From Pseudomonadota bacterium (lineage in GTDB: Bacteria; Pseudomonadota; Alphaproteobacteria; Rhizobiales; Pleomorphomonadaceae), in NCBI GenBank assembly GCA_023436885.1, contig JAEZHI010000045.1, positions 124,001 through 188,000 on the forward strand: a DNA stretch of 64,000 nt. Direction: 5' to 3'. Both the position numbers and the translations under genes were made by a program. This document shows, in pieces, positions 7,621-16,594 of this stretch. Within the stretch, counting starts at the first letter, position 1; the number at the start of each line of letters is the position of its first letter. The notes below the pieces were generated by a model, which ran no database searches, was not told the origin of the DNA, and worked only from the letters and a program-made list of their open reading frames with translations.

Positions 7621-8252
7621 CCGATCTCGCCGACCTTGCCTCCGACGTTCGCATCGACCTCAAACTCATCGCCGGTCTGATCGAGCCGGGCTCAAGGGTG
7701 CTCGATATCGGCTGTGGCGATGGCGCGCTGCTCGAACTTCTCGAGCGCACGCGTGGTGTCGATGCGCGTGGCATCGAGATCAGCCAGGAGGGGGTCAATT
7801 CCGCCGTCGGCCGAGGGCTCTCGGTGATCCAGGGCGATGCCGACAGCGATCTGGTGCAGTATCCCGACCAATCCTTCGACTATGTCGTGCTGAGCCATAC
7901 CATTCAGGCGACACGCAACGCCCGCAAGGTGCTGAATGAAATGTTGCGCATCGGCCGGCGCGTCGTGGTGTCGCTGCCAAACTTCGGCCATCTCGACGTA
8001 CGCTTCCGCCTGATGTTCCTAGGACGGATGCCGGTCAGCAAGCGGCTGCCGTATTCCTGGTATGACACGCCCAACATCCACTTCTGCACCATTCGCGATT
8101 TTGTCGAGCTGGCGCAGGATATCGGCGCCCACGTCGATCAGGCGATCGTTCTCGACGCGTCGGGCAAGCGTCTGCCGTTCAGCCTTCCGTGGATTGTCTG
8201 GAACGTTCTCGGTGCGCAGGCGGTGTTCCTGCTGTCTCGCGACGGCAAGTAA
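7617..8252 (+). CDS. metW: Methionine biosynthesis protein MetW
   Basis: MetW proteins accompany MetX in many proteobacteria and are needed for full homoserine acylation. They have a SAM-methyltransferase fold. The 211-residue protein shows the SAM-binding motif VLDIGCGDGALLELL at about residues 28-42, an acidic EIS at the end of strand 2, and the family blocks SHTIQATRNA and RVVVSLPNFGHL. The start overlaps the end of metX by four bases. The gene ends seven bases before a convergent methyltransferase gene. Confidence 0.94.
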   Translation: MTDLADLASDVRIDLKLIAGLIEPGSRVLDIGCGDGALLELLERTRGVDARGIEISQEGVNSAVGRGLSVIQGDADSDLVQYPDQSFDYVVLSHTIQATRNARKVLNEMLRIGRRVVVSLPNFGHLDVRFRLMFLGRMPVSKRLPYSWYDTPNIHFCTIRDFVELAQDIGAHVDQAIVLDASGKRLPFSLPWIVWNVLGAQAVFLLSRDGK

Positions 8253-8259
8253 GACCTCT

Positions 8260-9018
8260 TTAGAGCTCGGGTCCCGTGCGGTGCGGGCTCGGCAGCCCGG
8301 CCGGCGAGGGTAGCAAGACCGGACGAATGGCCGACGAGCGGACCCGGCGAATGACCGGTACGCCCTGATGAAGATGCTTTGCCGCCTCGACCAGTATGAC
8401 GCCGGCGAAGGCGGGCCATAGGCGAGCGCCGATTGCCTCCCACCGAGCGCTGGCGTGCATGAAGTGGCGACGGGGCACCGGCATGACGTAGAGGGCTTCG
8501 TCCCAGGCGGTGGGCGAGAAGGACGTCTCGCGCAGAAGCTTGGTGATCTGACCCCGCGAGAAGGGGCGGCCGTAACCGAAGGGCGATGTGTCGACGCGCG
8601 CCCAGAGACCCCGCCGGTTGGGTACGACGGCCAATACGCGGCCGCCGGGTGAAAGTACGCGCCAGGCTTCCTTCAAAAGCTCGGCCGGATCGTTGGCCAT
8701 CTCCAGGGCGTGGATGATCAGCAGCCGATCGATCGAGGCATCGGGCAGTGGCAACATGTCGTCCAGCACCAAGGCTGATGCCGAGGGGCCGCCTGCCGGC
8801 CAGTTCACCGCGCCCTGGGCTGCCGGCATGAGCGCCAGCGTTCGATCGGCCTCGTCACGGAAAGGCGCAAGATAGGGCGTGGCAAAGCCGAGGCCGGCCA
8901 GCCGGTCGCCGGTGACGCTTGGCCAGATCTTTCGAAAATGGTCCGCGAGGATGGGCCGGATGACGTGGCCGAGGTCGCTCGAATAGAAGTCCCTGAGATC
9001 GACGACGTCGAGAAACAT
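8260..9018 (-). CDS. Class I SAM-dependent methyltransferase-like protein, divergent from gloB
   Basis: A 252-residue protein of the Methyltransf_11 kind. The post-I and later motifs are seen (LVLDDMLPLPDASIDRLL, then EAWRVLSPGGRVLAVVPNRRG), but the usual glycine-rich motif I is replaced by LAGLGFATPYL, so SAM binding may be altered. The gene commonly stands divergent from gloB in rhizobia. The start ATG at 9018 leaves a 105-base divergent region. The C-terminal tail is proline- and arginine-rich. Substrate unknown. Confidence 0.82.
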   Translation of the reverse strand: MFLDVVDLRDFYSSDLGHVIRPILADHFRKIWPSVTGDRLAGLGFATPYLAPFRDEADRTLALMPAAQGAVNWPAGGPSASALVLDDMLPLPDASIDRLLIIHALEMANDPAELLKEAWRVLSPGGRVLAVVPNRRGLWARVDTSPFGYGRPFSRGQITKLLRETSFSPTAWDEALYVMPVPRRHFMHASARWEAIGARLWPAFAGVILVEAAKHLHQGVPVIRRVRSSAIRPVLLPSPAGLPSPHRTGPEL

Positions 9019-9123
9019 GCGCGGCTCCCGGGCGCCCTTGCCCTTTCAACCATATTGATCGACTGTCGTTTCTCCGCAATGGGTGGAGCCGCTTTTTTCA
9101 TCAGGGCGGTAAAGGAGACACCG

Positions 9124-9894
9124 ATGGGTTTCAAAATCGACGTCATCGCCTGTCTGACGGATAATTACGCGTATCTTCTGCGGGACGAAGAGAGCGGCGT
9201 TGCCGTCGTCATTGATGCTCCTGAGGCAGCGCCGATTCTTGCCGCTGTCGAGGCAGTCGGTGGTCGGCTCGACGCCGTTCTTCTGACGCACCATCACCGA
9301 GACCATATCGAGGGTACTTCCGAGATCGTCGCCCGAACCGGCGCGCAAATTGTCGGCGCAGCGGCCGACGCTCATCGCCTTCCGCCGCTTGGCCGAGCGG
9401 TGGCCGACGGGGAGAGCTTTTCAATCGGGCCGCTTGGCTTCCGCGTTATCGCAACGCCCGGCCACACTATCGGTCACATCGTCTATTACGTGCCAGGTGC
9501 CAAGGCGCTGTTTTCCGGTGATACGATGTTCTCGCTCGGTTGCGGGCGCCTGTTCGAGGGCAGCGCGGCGGACATGTGGGATTCGCTTCTTCGCCTTGTG
9601 GCGCTGCCGCCCGAGACGAACATCTATCCTGGGCATGAGTACACGGCGTCCAATGGCCGTTTCGCTCTGACGGTCGATCCGGACAATCCTGCCTTGGCGG
9701 AACGACTGTCGGAAGTGGAAGCGCTTCGCGCCGCCGGCAAACCATCCATCCCGGTGACGCTTGGACGTGAACTTGCCACCAATCCGTTCCTGAGGGCTGG
9801 CGATCCGGCGCTCGCTCAAAGGCTAGGTCTTGCCGGCGCACCTGCCGTGGAGGTTTTCGCGGAAATCCGCCGACGAAAAGACAGTTTCAGGTGA
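9124..9894 (+). CDS. gloB: Hydroxyacylglutathione hydrolase (glyoxalase II)
   Basis: Hydrolyses S-lactoylglutathione to lactate and glutathione in methylglyoxal detoxification. The 256-residue metallo-beta-lactamase-fold protein has the metal motif THHHRDH, then TPGHTIGH, the FSGDTMFSLGCGR segment with bridging Asp, and PGHEYT, in the family order. The ATG at 9124 follows AAAGGAGAC at ideal spacing; an upstream frame extension is not supported. The gene for methylglyoxal synthase is also in this window (32.5 kb), so both ends of the methylglyoxal bypass are present. The 3' end overlaps the convergent exporter by eight bases. Confidence 0.95.
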   Translation: MGFKIDVIACLTDNYAYLLRDEESGVAVVIDAPEAAPILAAVEAVGGRLDAVLLTHHHRDHIEGTSEIVARTGAQIVGAAADAHRLPPLGRAVADGESFSIGPLGFRVIATPGHTIGHIVYYVPGAKALFSGDTMFSLGCGRLFEGSAADMWDSLLRLVALPPETNIYPGHEYTASNGRFALTVDPDNPALAERLSEVEALRAAGKPSIPVTLGRELATNPFLRAGDPALAQRLGLAGAPAVEVFAEIRRRKDSFR

Positions 9895-10783
9895 CTATCT
9901 TTCCTGCGGTTCGACGGCGAAAGGGAAGAACATCCCAGGCCGCGACGATGGCGCCGAGCGTGACGAGCGCACAGGCGATTGCCGTGGTCCAGCCAAGCGT
10001 TCCATAGCCGGTGACGGTCAGGAGCAGCGTCGACAATACCGGAGTGGCGTAGGCGGCGGTGCCTATCAGCTGGATGTCGCCATGCTTGACACCGTGATCC
10101 CAGACGAAGAAGGCGAGCCCGACCGGGAAGGCGCCCAGCAGGAAGACCATCAGCCACTGGAACAGTCCGACTGGCAGGACAGTTTCCTCGAAGGCAAAAT
10201 GGCAGACGAGGCTCAAAATGGCTGTGGCCAGGCAAAATCCGGCCACCGCTTCTGATGGTACGCCGGCGAAGCGTCTTGAAACCACCGAGTAGCTCGCCCA
10301 GACGACAGCGGCGAGAAAGGCTGCCAGGTAGCCAAAGGCGTAGCCGCTATCCAGCGTCAGCGACCTGCCAGCGGTCACGAGAAGTGCGGCCCCCGAGAAG
10401 CCCAGCACAACGCCAGCAAAGTGATGAGGACGAAGGCGCTCGCCCGGCAGGAGACCGGAGAAGAGTACGATCAGAAGGGGCCAAAGGTAATTTATCAGGC
10501 CGGCTTCAACCAGCGGCGCCGTGCGCAAGGCGGTGAAATAGAGGGCATGGTAGCCGAACAGGCCGAGCGTGCCGACCGCCCAAACCTTTGGTGGCTGTCT
10601 CAGCACATGGGTTCGCCCCTGCATGACGAGCCAGATGGTTGCTGCAAAGCCGGAGAGGCCGAAGCAGAAGGCGTTGAGCAGGAACGGCGGTACTGCTCCG
10701 GAGCCTCCGGTGAACACGCCGAGCATTGACCACATGAGGATGGCGGTCAGGCCGATCAGGGTAGCACGTGCGCGGTTCGACAT
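9887..10783 (-). CDS. EamA/DMT-family inner-membrane exporter (YddG-like)
   Basis: A 298-residue polytopic protein with about ten hydrophobic segments arranged as two EamA repeats, typical of drug/metabolite exporters. The pattern (SNRARATLIGLTAILMWS at the start, LINYLWPLLIVLFSG in the middle, GTAAYATPVLSTLLL near the end) resembles aromatic amino-acid exporters of the YddG group, but substrate assignment is inference. The gene ends inside the last codons of gloB on the opposite strand. Confidence 0.85.
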   Translation of the reverse strand: MSNRARATLIGLTAILMWSMLGVFTGGSGAVPPFLLNAFCFGLSGFAATIWLVMQGRTHVLRQPPKVWAVGTLGLFGYHALYFTALRTAPLVEAGLINYLWPLLIVLFSGLLPGERLRPHHFAGVVLGFSGAALLVTAGRSLTLDSGYAFGYLAAFLAAVVWASYSVVSRRFAGVPSEAVAGFCLATAILSLVCHFAFEETVLPVGLFQWLMVFLLGAFPVGLAFFVWDHGVKHGDIQLIGTAAYATPVLSTLLLTVTGYGTLGWTTAIACALVTLGAIVAAWDVLPFRRRTAGKIVT

Positions 10784-10889
10784 GGGTTACCCGATAGCTC
10801 GAGGGGTTCGTGAACCAGTCCCGGATTGAAAGCGATCGGGTCTGTAATTCTCCGAGGGAAGACGTGCGAATTTGCCAGCCTTTAACGGT

Positions 10890-13073
10890 ATGGCACTAAC
10901 CTGCGCAAGATTGAACCAATGGATCATTGCCTTGATTTTTGCCAACCGTCGCTCGCTGGAGTTCGTGTTCGGCGTGGTCGTGCCGACTGCGCTCACGGCG
11001 CTCGCCGCTGCGGCCGTCGTTTATCTGGCCATGGCACGCATGGCTGCCGAGGTGAACGACATTGATCGACACGGTATCGCGCGGGTCATCGACGTGTTGA
11101 AGGATGAGGCGTTGGCTCGCATGAAAACCACCGCCGTCGAGGTGGCCTCATGGGGGACTATAGAGACCGGATTGGCTGAAAACGGCGCGGGTACAGTCCC
11201 ACGCGCGTTATCGAATCCATCGGAAAGTGGGCGTTATTTCAATATCTTGATCGTGGTCGACGCGTCGGGTTCGCCGACCCTGTCTTTCCTGGACGGGCAG
11301 GCGATAGATCCGAAAAATATCGGCATCAATGCAAGCGATGTTGCCGCCCTCGTTGCCACTCAGAAAGAGCAGCCAAACCGTCCAGTGTCTGGCTTCGTCC
11401 AGTCTCGCCTCGGCCCTCTCGTTGTCGGGTTTGTTCGGGTTGCCTCTCCATCCGGGCAGCTACCGGCCGCCTCCACGCGCTATCTTCTTGTTGGCCGTGT
11501 TGTGACGGGAGCGCGCTTTCTGGCCATCACCGACGCACTCGGGATTCGAAATCTGACTTTTGGCCCGGCTCATGCCGGAGCCGACGCTGTCTTGATAAAT
11601 TCGGCGGATGGCGCCGTTCTCGGCGCGATCTCTTGGGATCCTCGGGTGTCGGGGACGGAGGCGATGGAGCGCGCCCGTCTTCCCGTACTGGCGGTATTGA
11701 CGCTGCTGTTCGTCATCATGGGGGTTCTGGTCGTTACGATCTGGAAGATGATGCGAGGCATGAGCCAGGAAGAAAAGGCGGCGCTTCACGCGGCGAGCCA
11801 TGATCCGCTTTCCGGCTTGCCCAATCGCGCATCCTTCCATCGTCGCCTCGAGTCTGCCTACGCCGGGCCGCCAAACCCCATCACCGTGTTGTTTGCAGAT
11901 CTCGACGGCTTCAAGGAAGTAAATGACACATACGGGCATGATGTCGGGGACCGGTTGATCCGCGCCGTGGCGGCTGGTTTCCGAGCGCTTGTGGCAGACG
12001 GCGGTACATTGGCGCGACTCGGCGGTGATGAGTTCGCCGTGGTGGTCGAAGGTGAAGACTCGGCTGTGCGAGCGCGTGCCATCGGCGGAAGCTTCGTCGA
12101 TTTCCTGGATGAGGCCTTCGATTTCGAGGGGCGGACCGTAAAGGTTGGTTGCTCGGTGGGCGTAGCGTCCGACATGGACGGTCGGCTGACGTCGGGCGAA
12201 CTGGTTCGACGAGCCGATGTGGCAATGTATGTCGCCAAGGCAGGGGGCAAGAATCGCGTTGCTCTCTACGATCAAGGCATGGATGCTGATCGTCAGGCAC
12301 GGGCCACCCTTGCGGCGGAGCTGCGCGAGGCGGTGGCCAGCGACGGCTTGCAGGTTCACTATCAGCCCGTCATCTCTTCCAAGACCGGCAGTATTTCTGC
12401 TGTGGAAGCGCTGGTTCGCTGGATAAGGCCGGCCGGTTCGATCAGTCCGGTCGTCTTTCTCGCCATCGCCGAAGAGGCAGGAATGAGTGATTTGATCGGC
12501 GCTTACGTCCTGCGTCGTGTCGCCCGCGATGCCCAGGCATTCGGCGACCTCAAGATGGTGGTCAATGTCTTTGCCGCTCAGTTCCGGGACCCCGCTTTCC
12601 CTGAGACGCTCGGTGCCATCCTCAGAGATGCGGGCATGCCGCCCGAACGCCTGGAGCTCGATGTGACGGAGAGCTTCCTGGCTTCGGAGCCGGAACGGGC
12701 GCGTCGCAGCATCGAGGCTCTGCACGCCCTCGGCGTGTCGGTAGCCCTTGACGATTTTGGGACCGGCTTCTCATCGGTCGCCTATCTGCGCCGGTTTGCC
12801 TTCGACAAGGTGAAGATCGACCGTTCGGTGGTGATCGATGTCATCCGAGATCCAGCCTCGCAGAGCTTGGTTCAGGCAGCGGTGGCGCTGGCTGAAACGC
12901 TCGGCGCCGAGGTAACCGCTGAGGGGATTGAGATGGCTGAGGAGGCGGAGGCTCTGAAACGAGCCGGCTGCCATGAGCTGCAAGGCTATTACTTCGGTGC
13001 GCCGACCGTGCGCTCGGAAATCCTGCGCCGCATCAACCGTGAGCGGGAAGTCGTCGACCAGCTTCTGGCCTGA
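10890..13073 (+). CDS. Membrane GGDEF-EAL protein with CHASE4-like sensor domain
   Basis: A cyclic-di-GMP signalling protein of about 727 residues. A membrane segment near the N terminus (VVVPTALTALAAAAVVYLAM), a periplasmic CHASE4-like sensor of about 210 residues, and a second membrane segment (VLAVLTLLFVIMGVLVVTIW) precede a GGDEF domain with intact RLGGDEF and an EAL domain with EALVRW, DDFGTGFSS and AEGIE. The inhibitory RxxD site before GGDEF is absent (ADGG at that place). Either activity could dominate. The start is uncertain: TTG at 10872 has a distant GAGGGA, ATG at 10890 is more usual. It stands alone between convergent and divergent neighbours. Confidence 0.9.
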   Translation: MALTCARLNQWIIALIFANRRSLEFVFGVVVPTALTALAAAAVVYLAMARMAAEVNDIDRHGIARVIDVLKDEALARMKTTAVEVASWGTIETGLAENGAGTVPRALSNPSESGRYFNILIVVDASGSPTLSFLDGQAIDPKNIGINASDVAALVATQKEQPNRPVSGFVQSRLGPLVVGFVRVASPSGQLPAASTRYLLVGRVVTGARFLAITDALGIRNLTFGPAHAGADAVLINSADGAVLGAISWDPRVSGTEAMERARLPVLAVLTLLFVIMGVLVVTIWKMMRGMSQEEKAALHAASHDPLSGLPNRASFHRRLESAYAGPPNPITVLFADLDGFKEVNDTYGHDVGDRLIRAVAAGFRALVADGGTLARLGGDEFAVVVEGEDSAVRARAIGGSFVDFLDEAFDFEGRTVKVGCSVGVASDMDGRLTSGELVRRADVAMYVAKAGGKNRVALYDQGMDADRQARATLAAELREAVASDGLQVHYQPVISSKTGSISAVEALVRWIRPAGSISPVVFLAIAEEAGMSDLIGAYVLRRVARDAQAFGDLKMVVNVFAAQFRDPAFPETLGAILRDAGMPPERLELDVTESFLASEPERARRSIEALHALGVSVALDDFGTGFSSVAYLRRFAFDKVKIDRSVVIDVIRDPASQSLVQAAVALAETLGAEVTAEGIEMAEEAEALKRAGCHELQGYYFGAPTVRSEILRRINREREVVDQLLA

Positions 13074-13103
13074 CGACCCCGATGTGCTGGTCATCGAGTA
13101 CGA

Positions 13104-13661
13104 TTACGGGTCGAGCTCGACATCCCAATAGAGAAAATCCAGCCAGCTTTTGTGAAGGTGGTTGGGCGGGAACAGCCGGCCGTTGTTGTGCAGGTCGTGC
13201 ACCGTCGGTGCAAACGGCGGTCCGGCGAGCGTCATGCCCACTTCCGACACCGTCTTGTCCGCTTTCTTGAGATTGCACGCCGAGCATGCTGCAACGACGT
13301 TTTCCCATGTCGTCTGCCCACCCTTGGAACGCGGGATCAGATGATCGAAGGTCAGGTCTTCGTGGCTGCCGCAATACTGGCACTCGAACCGGTCGCGCAG
13401 AAAGACATTGAAACGGGTGAAAGCCGGCTGACGGCTTGGTTTGACGAAGGTCTTCAGCGAGACGACCGACGGCAAATTAAACTCGAAACTCGGGCTGCGA
13501 ACCAGTACATCGTACTGGGACACGATGTTGACCCGATCGAGAAAGACCGCCTTGATCGCATCCTGCCAGGACCAAAGCGACAAAGGGAAATAACTCAGCG
13601 GACGGTAATCCGCATTCAACACCAGCGCCGGGTGTGCGTCCGGCGAGACGGCGATCGTCAC
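13104..13661 (-). CDS. HNH endonuclease family protein
   Basis: A 185-residue HNH nuclease of a type widespread as a single gene in alphaproteobacteria. The zinc-supported HNH core is complete: CQYC at 94-97, DH at 106-107 in FDHLIPRSKGG, Asn121 in TWENVV and CSACN at 126-130. The N-terminal half (ALVLNADYRPLSYFPLSLW) is characteristic of this subfamily. It has no methylase or specificity partner nearby, so it is probably not part of a restriction system. Its biological role is unknown. It is convergent with the GGDEF-EAL gene. Confidence 0.88.
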   Translation of the reverse strand: MTIAVSPDAHPALVLNADYRPLSYFPLSLWSWQDAIKAVFLDRVNIVSQYDVLVRSPSFEFNLPSVVSLKTFVKPSRQPAFTRFNVFLRDRFECQYCGSHEDLTFDHLIPRSKGGQTTWENVVAACSACNLKKADKTVSEVGMTLAGPPFAPTVHDLHNNGRLFPPNHLHKSWLDFLYWDVELDP

Positions 13662-13833
13662 CTCACGCTCTCCTTCACCGAGGCGGCGTACGAGCCGGCC
13701 CCACGCCCGTATACTCTACGCTGATGATGTCGGTGATGTGAAGCTGAAAGCGGCGGTTTTCCGTTCGTCTCTCGAAGAGTTTTTTGATCAGTCTTAACCG
13801 CTCAACACGGTGTTAATTTATTGTCGGTGCTGG

Positions 13834-14691
13834 CTAATTGCCTGCCTTGGCGGCCCGGTGCAGTAAGGCGACGAACCAAGAGGCCGGCAGGAGATGCTTT
13901 ACGACGGCCGCACCCTTGGTCAGCCACGTCACCCGGTAATAGGGGCGGGGGCTCGCTGATTCGCAGGCGTGAATGAGGCATGCCACCACGGCTTCTGGCG
14001 GTTTACGGAAGAACGATGCCTCCGGCGGCCGCTGCATGTCGGCCAGTCTCTGGCGATACCCGGCGGCATTGGCGGAGCCCTCGACGTCGATGTTTTCATG
14101 GAACTTTTTCATAGCCGTCGACGAGAAACTGGTGGCGATCGGCCCGGGCTGGATCGTTGCGACGTGGATGCCCGCATCGATCAGTTCCAAACGCCAGCTG
14201 TCGGCGAGACCTTCGATGGCATGCTTGGAGGCGTTGTAGGCCCCGCGATAGGGCATCGACAGAAAGCCCAGGATCGACGAGCACATGATGATGCGTCCTG
14301 CGCCAGTTTGGCGCATTGCCGGAATGAGGCGACGCGTCAGATCGTGCCAACCCAACACGTTCACTTCAAATACATGCCGCAGCACGTCGGTCGAGAGGTC
14401 TTCGAGCGCGCCCGGTTGGCCATAGGCCCCGTTGTTGTAGAGCGCTCCGAGTCGTCCGCCGGTTGCTTGCAGCACGGCATCCGCCGTCGCGGCGATCGAA
14501 GCGGGATTGGCGTAGTCCATGATGAGTGGCGTGACGCCGGAGATGGCGGCAAGCTTTGCCTTGTCCTCGTCCCGGCGCACGGTTGCGAACACCCGCCAGC
14601 CGCGCCCTGCCATGATGGTCGCAGCGGCAAGACCGATACCGGAGGATGCGCCGGTGATCAGAATGCTGCGGTCGACGGCGGGAAATCGCAT
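13834..14691 (-). CDS. Short-chain dehydrogenase/reductase
   Basis: A classical SDR of 285 residues. The cofactor motif TGASSGIG lies near the N terminus, NNGAYG marks the NAG-like motif, and the active site Ser-Tyr-Lys is seen as CSSILG followed by YNASK. The start ATG at 14691 gives a normal N terminus (MRFPAVDRSILITGASSG). Its longer C-terminal region (about 100 residues after YxxxK) resembles the retinol/17-beta-HSD-like branch, but the substrate is unknown. It is divergent from the Zur-like gene across about 100 bases. The 172-base gap on its 3' side carries only two TTAA half-sites and a weak hairpin. Confidence 0.88.
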   Translation of the reverse strand: MRFPAVDRSILITGASSGIGLAAATIMAGRGWRVFATVRRDEDKAKLAAISGVTPLIMDYANPASIAATADAVLQATGGRLGALYNNGAYGQPGALEDLSTDVLRHVFEVNVLGWHDLTRRLIPAMRQTGAGRIIMCSSILGFLSMPYRGAYNASKHAIEGLADSWRLELIDAGIHVATIQPGPIATSFSSTAMKKFHENIDVEGSANAAGYRQRLADMQRPPEASFFRKPPEAVVACLIHACESASPRPYYRVTWLTKGAAVVKHLLPASWFVALLHRAAKAGN

Positions 14692-14794
14692 GGCTGGCCT
14701 CTCGATTGAAGAGATGGATCGGCCGGCGTGACAATCAGTCTTTCTCCGGACGGCTGGGCCGACTATATACTGTGCTGGACGCTTGGAGAGAACC

Positions 14795-15316
14795 TTGCTC
14801 AACGAATCCGATCACGATCATCAGGTCTGCCGCAGTCGCGCCGTCACCCGTGCCGAAGAGCGCTGCCGTGACGAGGGACTACGGCTCACCGCGCAGCGTC
14901 GGCAGGTGCTGGAGGCGATGCTGGAGAGCCACGCCCCGGCATCGGCCTACGAGATCATGGACCGCATTGCCGAAAGGGCACGCCGCCCGAGCCCGATCTC
15001 GGTCTACCGCGCTCTCGATTTCCTGGTCGCCCACCGCTTCGCCCATCGCATCGAAAGCCGCAACGCCTTCCTCGCTTGCATCGACGAGCATGGCCACGCG
15101 GCCTCAGGTCCTGAGGCTCCGCTGGTTTTCCTGTTGTGCGAGACCTGCGGCTCAGCAACCGAGGCCGAACCGACCGAGCTTGCGGGGCTGCTGGCCGGCA
15201 TTTCAGCGGCACATGGTTTTTCGCCGTCGGCATCGGTGCTAGAGGTGCGCGGTATTTGTGCCGCCTGCCGGGCCGGTGGCCACCATCACCACGATCATTC
15301 GCATAGTCACAGCTGA
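14795..15316 (+). CDS. zur: Fur-family transcriptional regulator, Zur-like
   Basis: A zinc-uptake-regulator-like protein of about 173 residues. The N-terminal winged helix contains LRLTAQRRQVLEAML and PISVYRALDFLV. The C-terminal half has the structural CETCG and CAAC pairs of Fur-family proteins. The tail is histidine-rich (GGHHHHDHSHSHS), common in Zur. The start is uncertain: TTG at 14795 sits four bases after GGAGAG and was chosen; TTG at 14783 is the alternative. A TATACT -10 element at 14766-14771 lies just upstream. No znuABC genes are in the window, so Zur identity rests on sequence only. Confidence 0.8.
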   Translation: MLNESDHDHQVCRSRAVTRAEERCRDEGLRLTAQRRQVLEAMLESHAPASAYEIMDRIAERARRPSPISVYRALDFLVAHRFAHRIESRNAFLACIDEHGHAASGPEAPLVFLLCETCGSATEAEPTELAGLLAGISAAHGFSPSASVLEVRGICAACRAGGHHHHDHSHSHS

Positions 15317-15328
15317 GGATATCGGCGC

Positions 15329-16585
15329 ATGTCCAACTCCTTCGGTCCGGCGCCCCGCCGCCGCTCGGTTCCCGTTGTTGTCGGCAAGGTAACGATCGGC
15401 GGCGACGCACCGGTTGTCGTGCAGTCGATGACCAACACGGATACAGCGGACGTTGATGCCACCGTGGCCCAGGTGATGGCGCTCGCCCGCGCTGGTTCCG
15501 AGCTGGTGCGCATCACCGTCGATCGTGACGAGAGCGCTGCCGCAGTGCCGCGCATTCGCGAGCGTCTCGATCGTGTGGGGGTCGACGTGCCGCTGATCGG
15601 TGACTTTCACTTCATCGGCCACCGATTGCTGGCCGATTTTCCCGCTTGTGCCGAGGCGCTTGCCAAGTATCGCATCAATCCCGGCAACGTCGGTGTCCGG
15701 GCCAAGCGCGACCGTCATTTCTCCGATATCGTCGAAATCGCCGCCCGTCATGGCAAGGCGGTGCGGATTGGCGTCAATTGGGGCTCGCTCGACCAGGAAC
15801 TGGCGACGCGCCTGATGGACGAGAACAATGCCAAGGGCTCGCCGATGACCGCGCAGGAAGTGATGCGCGAGGCCATGGTGCAATCGGCGCTGCTGTCGGC
15901 GGCGCGTGCGGAGGAAATCGGCCTTTCCCGGGACCGTATCGTCTTGTCGGCCAAGGTCAGCCAGGTTCAGGATCTGATTGCCGTTTATGGCGAGCTCGCT
16001 TCACGCGGCGATTATGCCCTTCATCTCGGTCTCACCGAGGCCGGCATGGGCACCAAGGGTGTCGTCGCGTCGTCGGCGTCCATGGGCTATCTCCTCCAGC
16101 ATGGCATTGGCGATACAATTCGTGTGTCGCTGACGCCCGAGCCGGGTGGCGACCGCACCCGTGAGGTCATGGTGGCTCAGGAGCTGTTGCAAGTGATGGG
16201 CTTCCGCAGCTTCGTGCCGATCGTGGCGGCTTGTCCCGGCTGCGGCCGTACGACATCCACGGTGTTCCAGGAACTCGCCAAGACCATCCAGGACCAAATT
16301 CGCGATGCCATGCCGGAGTGGCGCCAGCGCTACCCCGGCGTCGAGGCGCTACAGGTGGCCGTTATGGGCTGCATCGTTAACGGCCCCGGCGAGTCCAAGC
16401 ATGCCGATATCGGCATCTCCTTGCCGGGAACCGGTGAGAACCCGGCGGCGCCGGTATTCATCGACGGCGAGAAGGCGGCGACGCTGCGCGGTCCGACCAT
16501 CGCTCGCGACTTCCAGACGCTGGTGCTCGACTATATCGAGCGGCGGTTCGGCGACGGCATCAATCGCAAGCCGGCAGCGGAGTAA
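15329..16585 (+). CDS. ispG: 4-hydroxy-3-methylbut-2-enyl diphosphate synthase
   Basis: Penultimate enzyme of the MEP isoprenoid pathway; an iron-sulfur enzyme that reduces methylerythritol cyclodiphosphate. The 418-residue protein contains the three 4Fe-4S cysteines in CPGCGR and MGCIVNGPGE, together with the N-terminal VQSMTNTDTADVDATVAQV and GDFHF blocks. Length is normal for the bacterial form. It starts 12 bases after the Zur-like gene, so the two may be cotranscribed. It faces ispA on the other strand, which places two isoprenoid genes end to end nine bases apart. Confidence 0.96.
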   Translation: MSNSFGPAPRRRSVPVVVGKVTIGGDAPVVVQSMTNTDTADVDATVAQVMALARAGSELVRITVDRDESAAAVPRIRERLDRVGVDVPLIGDFHFIGHRLLADFPACAEALAKYRINPGNVGVRAKRDRHFSDIVEIAARHGKAVRIGVNWGSLDQELATRLMDENNAKGSPMTAQEVMREAMVQSALLSAARAEEIGLSRDRIVLSAKVSQVQDLIAVYGELASRGDYALHLGLTEAGMGTKGVVASSASMGYLLQHGIGDTIRVSLTPEPGGDRTREVMVAQELLQVMGFRSFVPIVAACPGCGRTTSTVFQELAKTIQDQIRDAMPEWRQRYPGVEALQVAVMGCIVNGPGESKHADIGISLPGTGENPAAPVFIDGEKAATLRGPTIARDFQTLVLDYIERRFGDGINRKPAAE

Positions 16586-16594
16586 AGGCCGGTG

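Noticed and set aside
13104..13661. HNH gene as part of a defence or restriction system
   Set aside because: No methylase, specificity subunit, retron or other defence gene is adjacent, and the subfamily is a common housekeeping-like singleton in alphaproteobacteria.
13755..13815. Short hairpin with T6 and two TTAA half-sites between the HNH and SDR genes
   Set aside because: The stem has only four base pairs and no + strand gene ends there; the TTAA pair is 15 bases apart, not seven.
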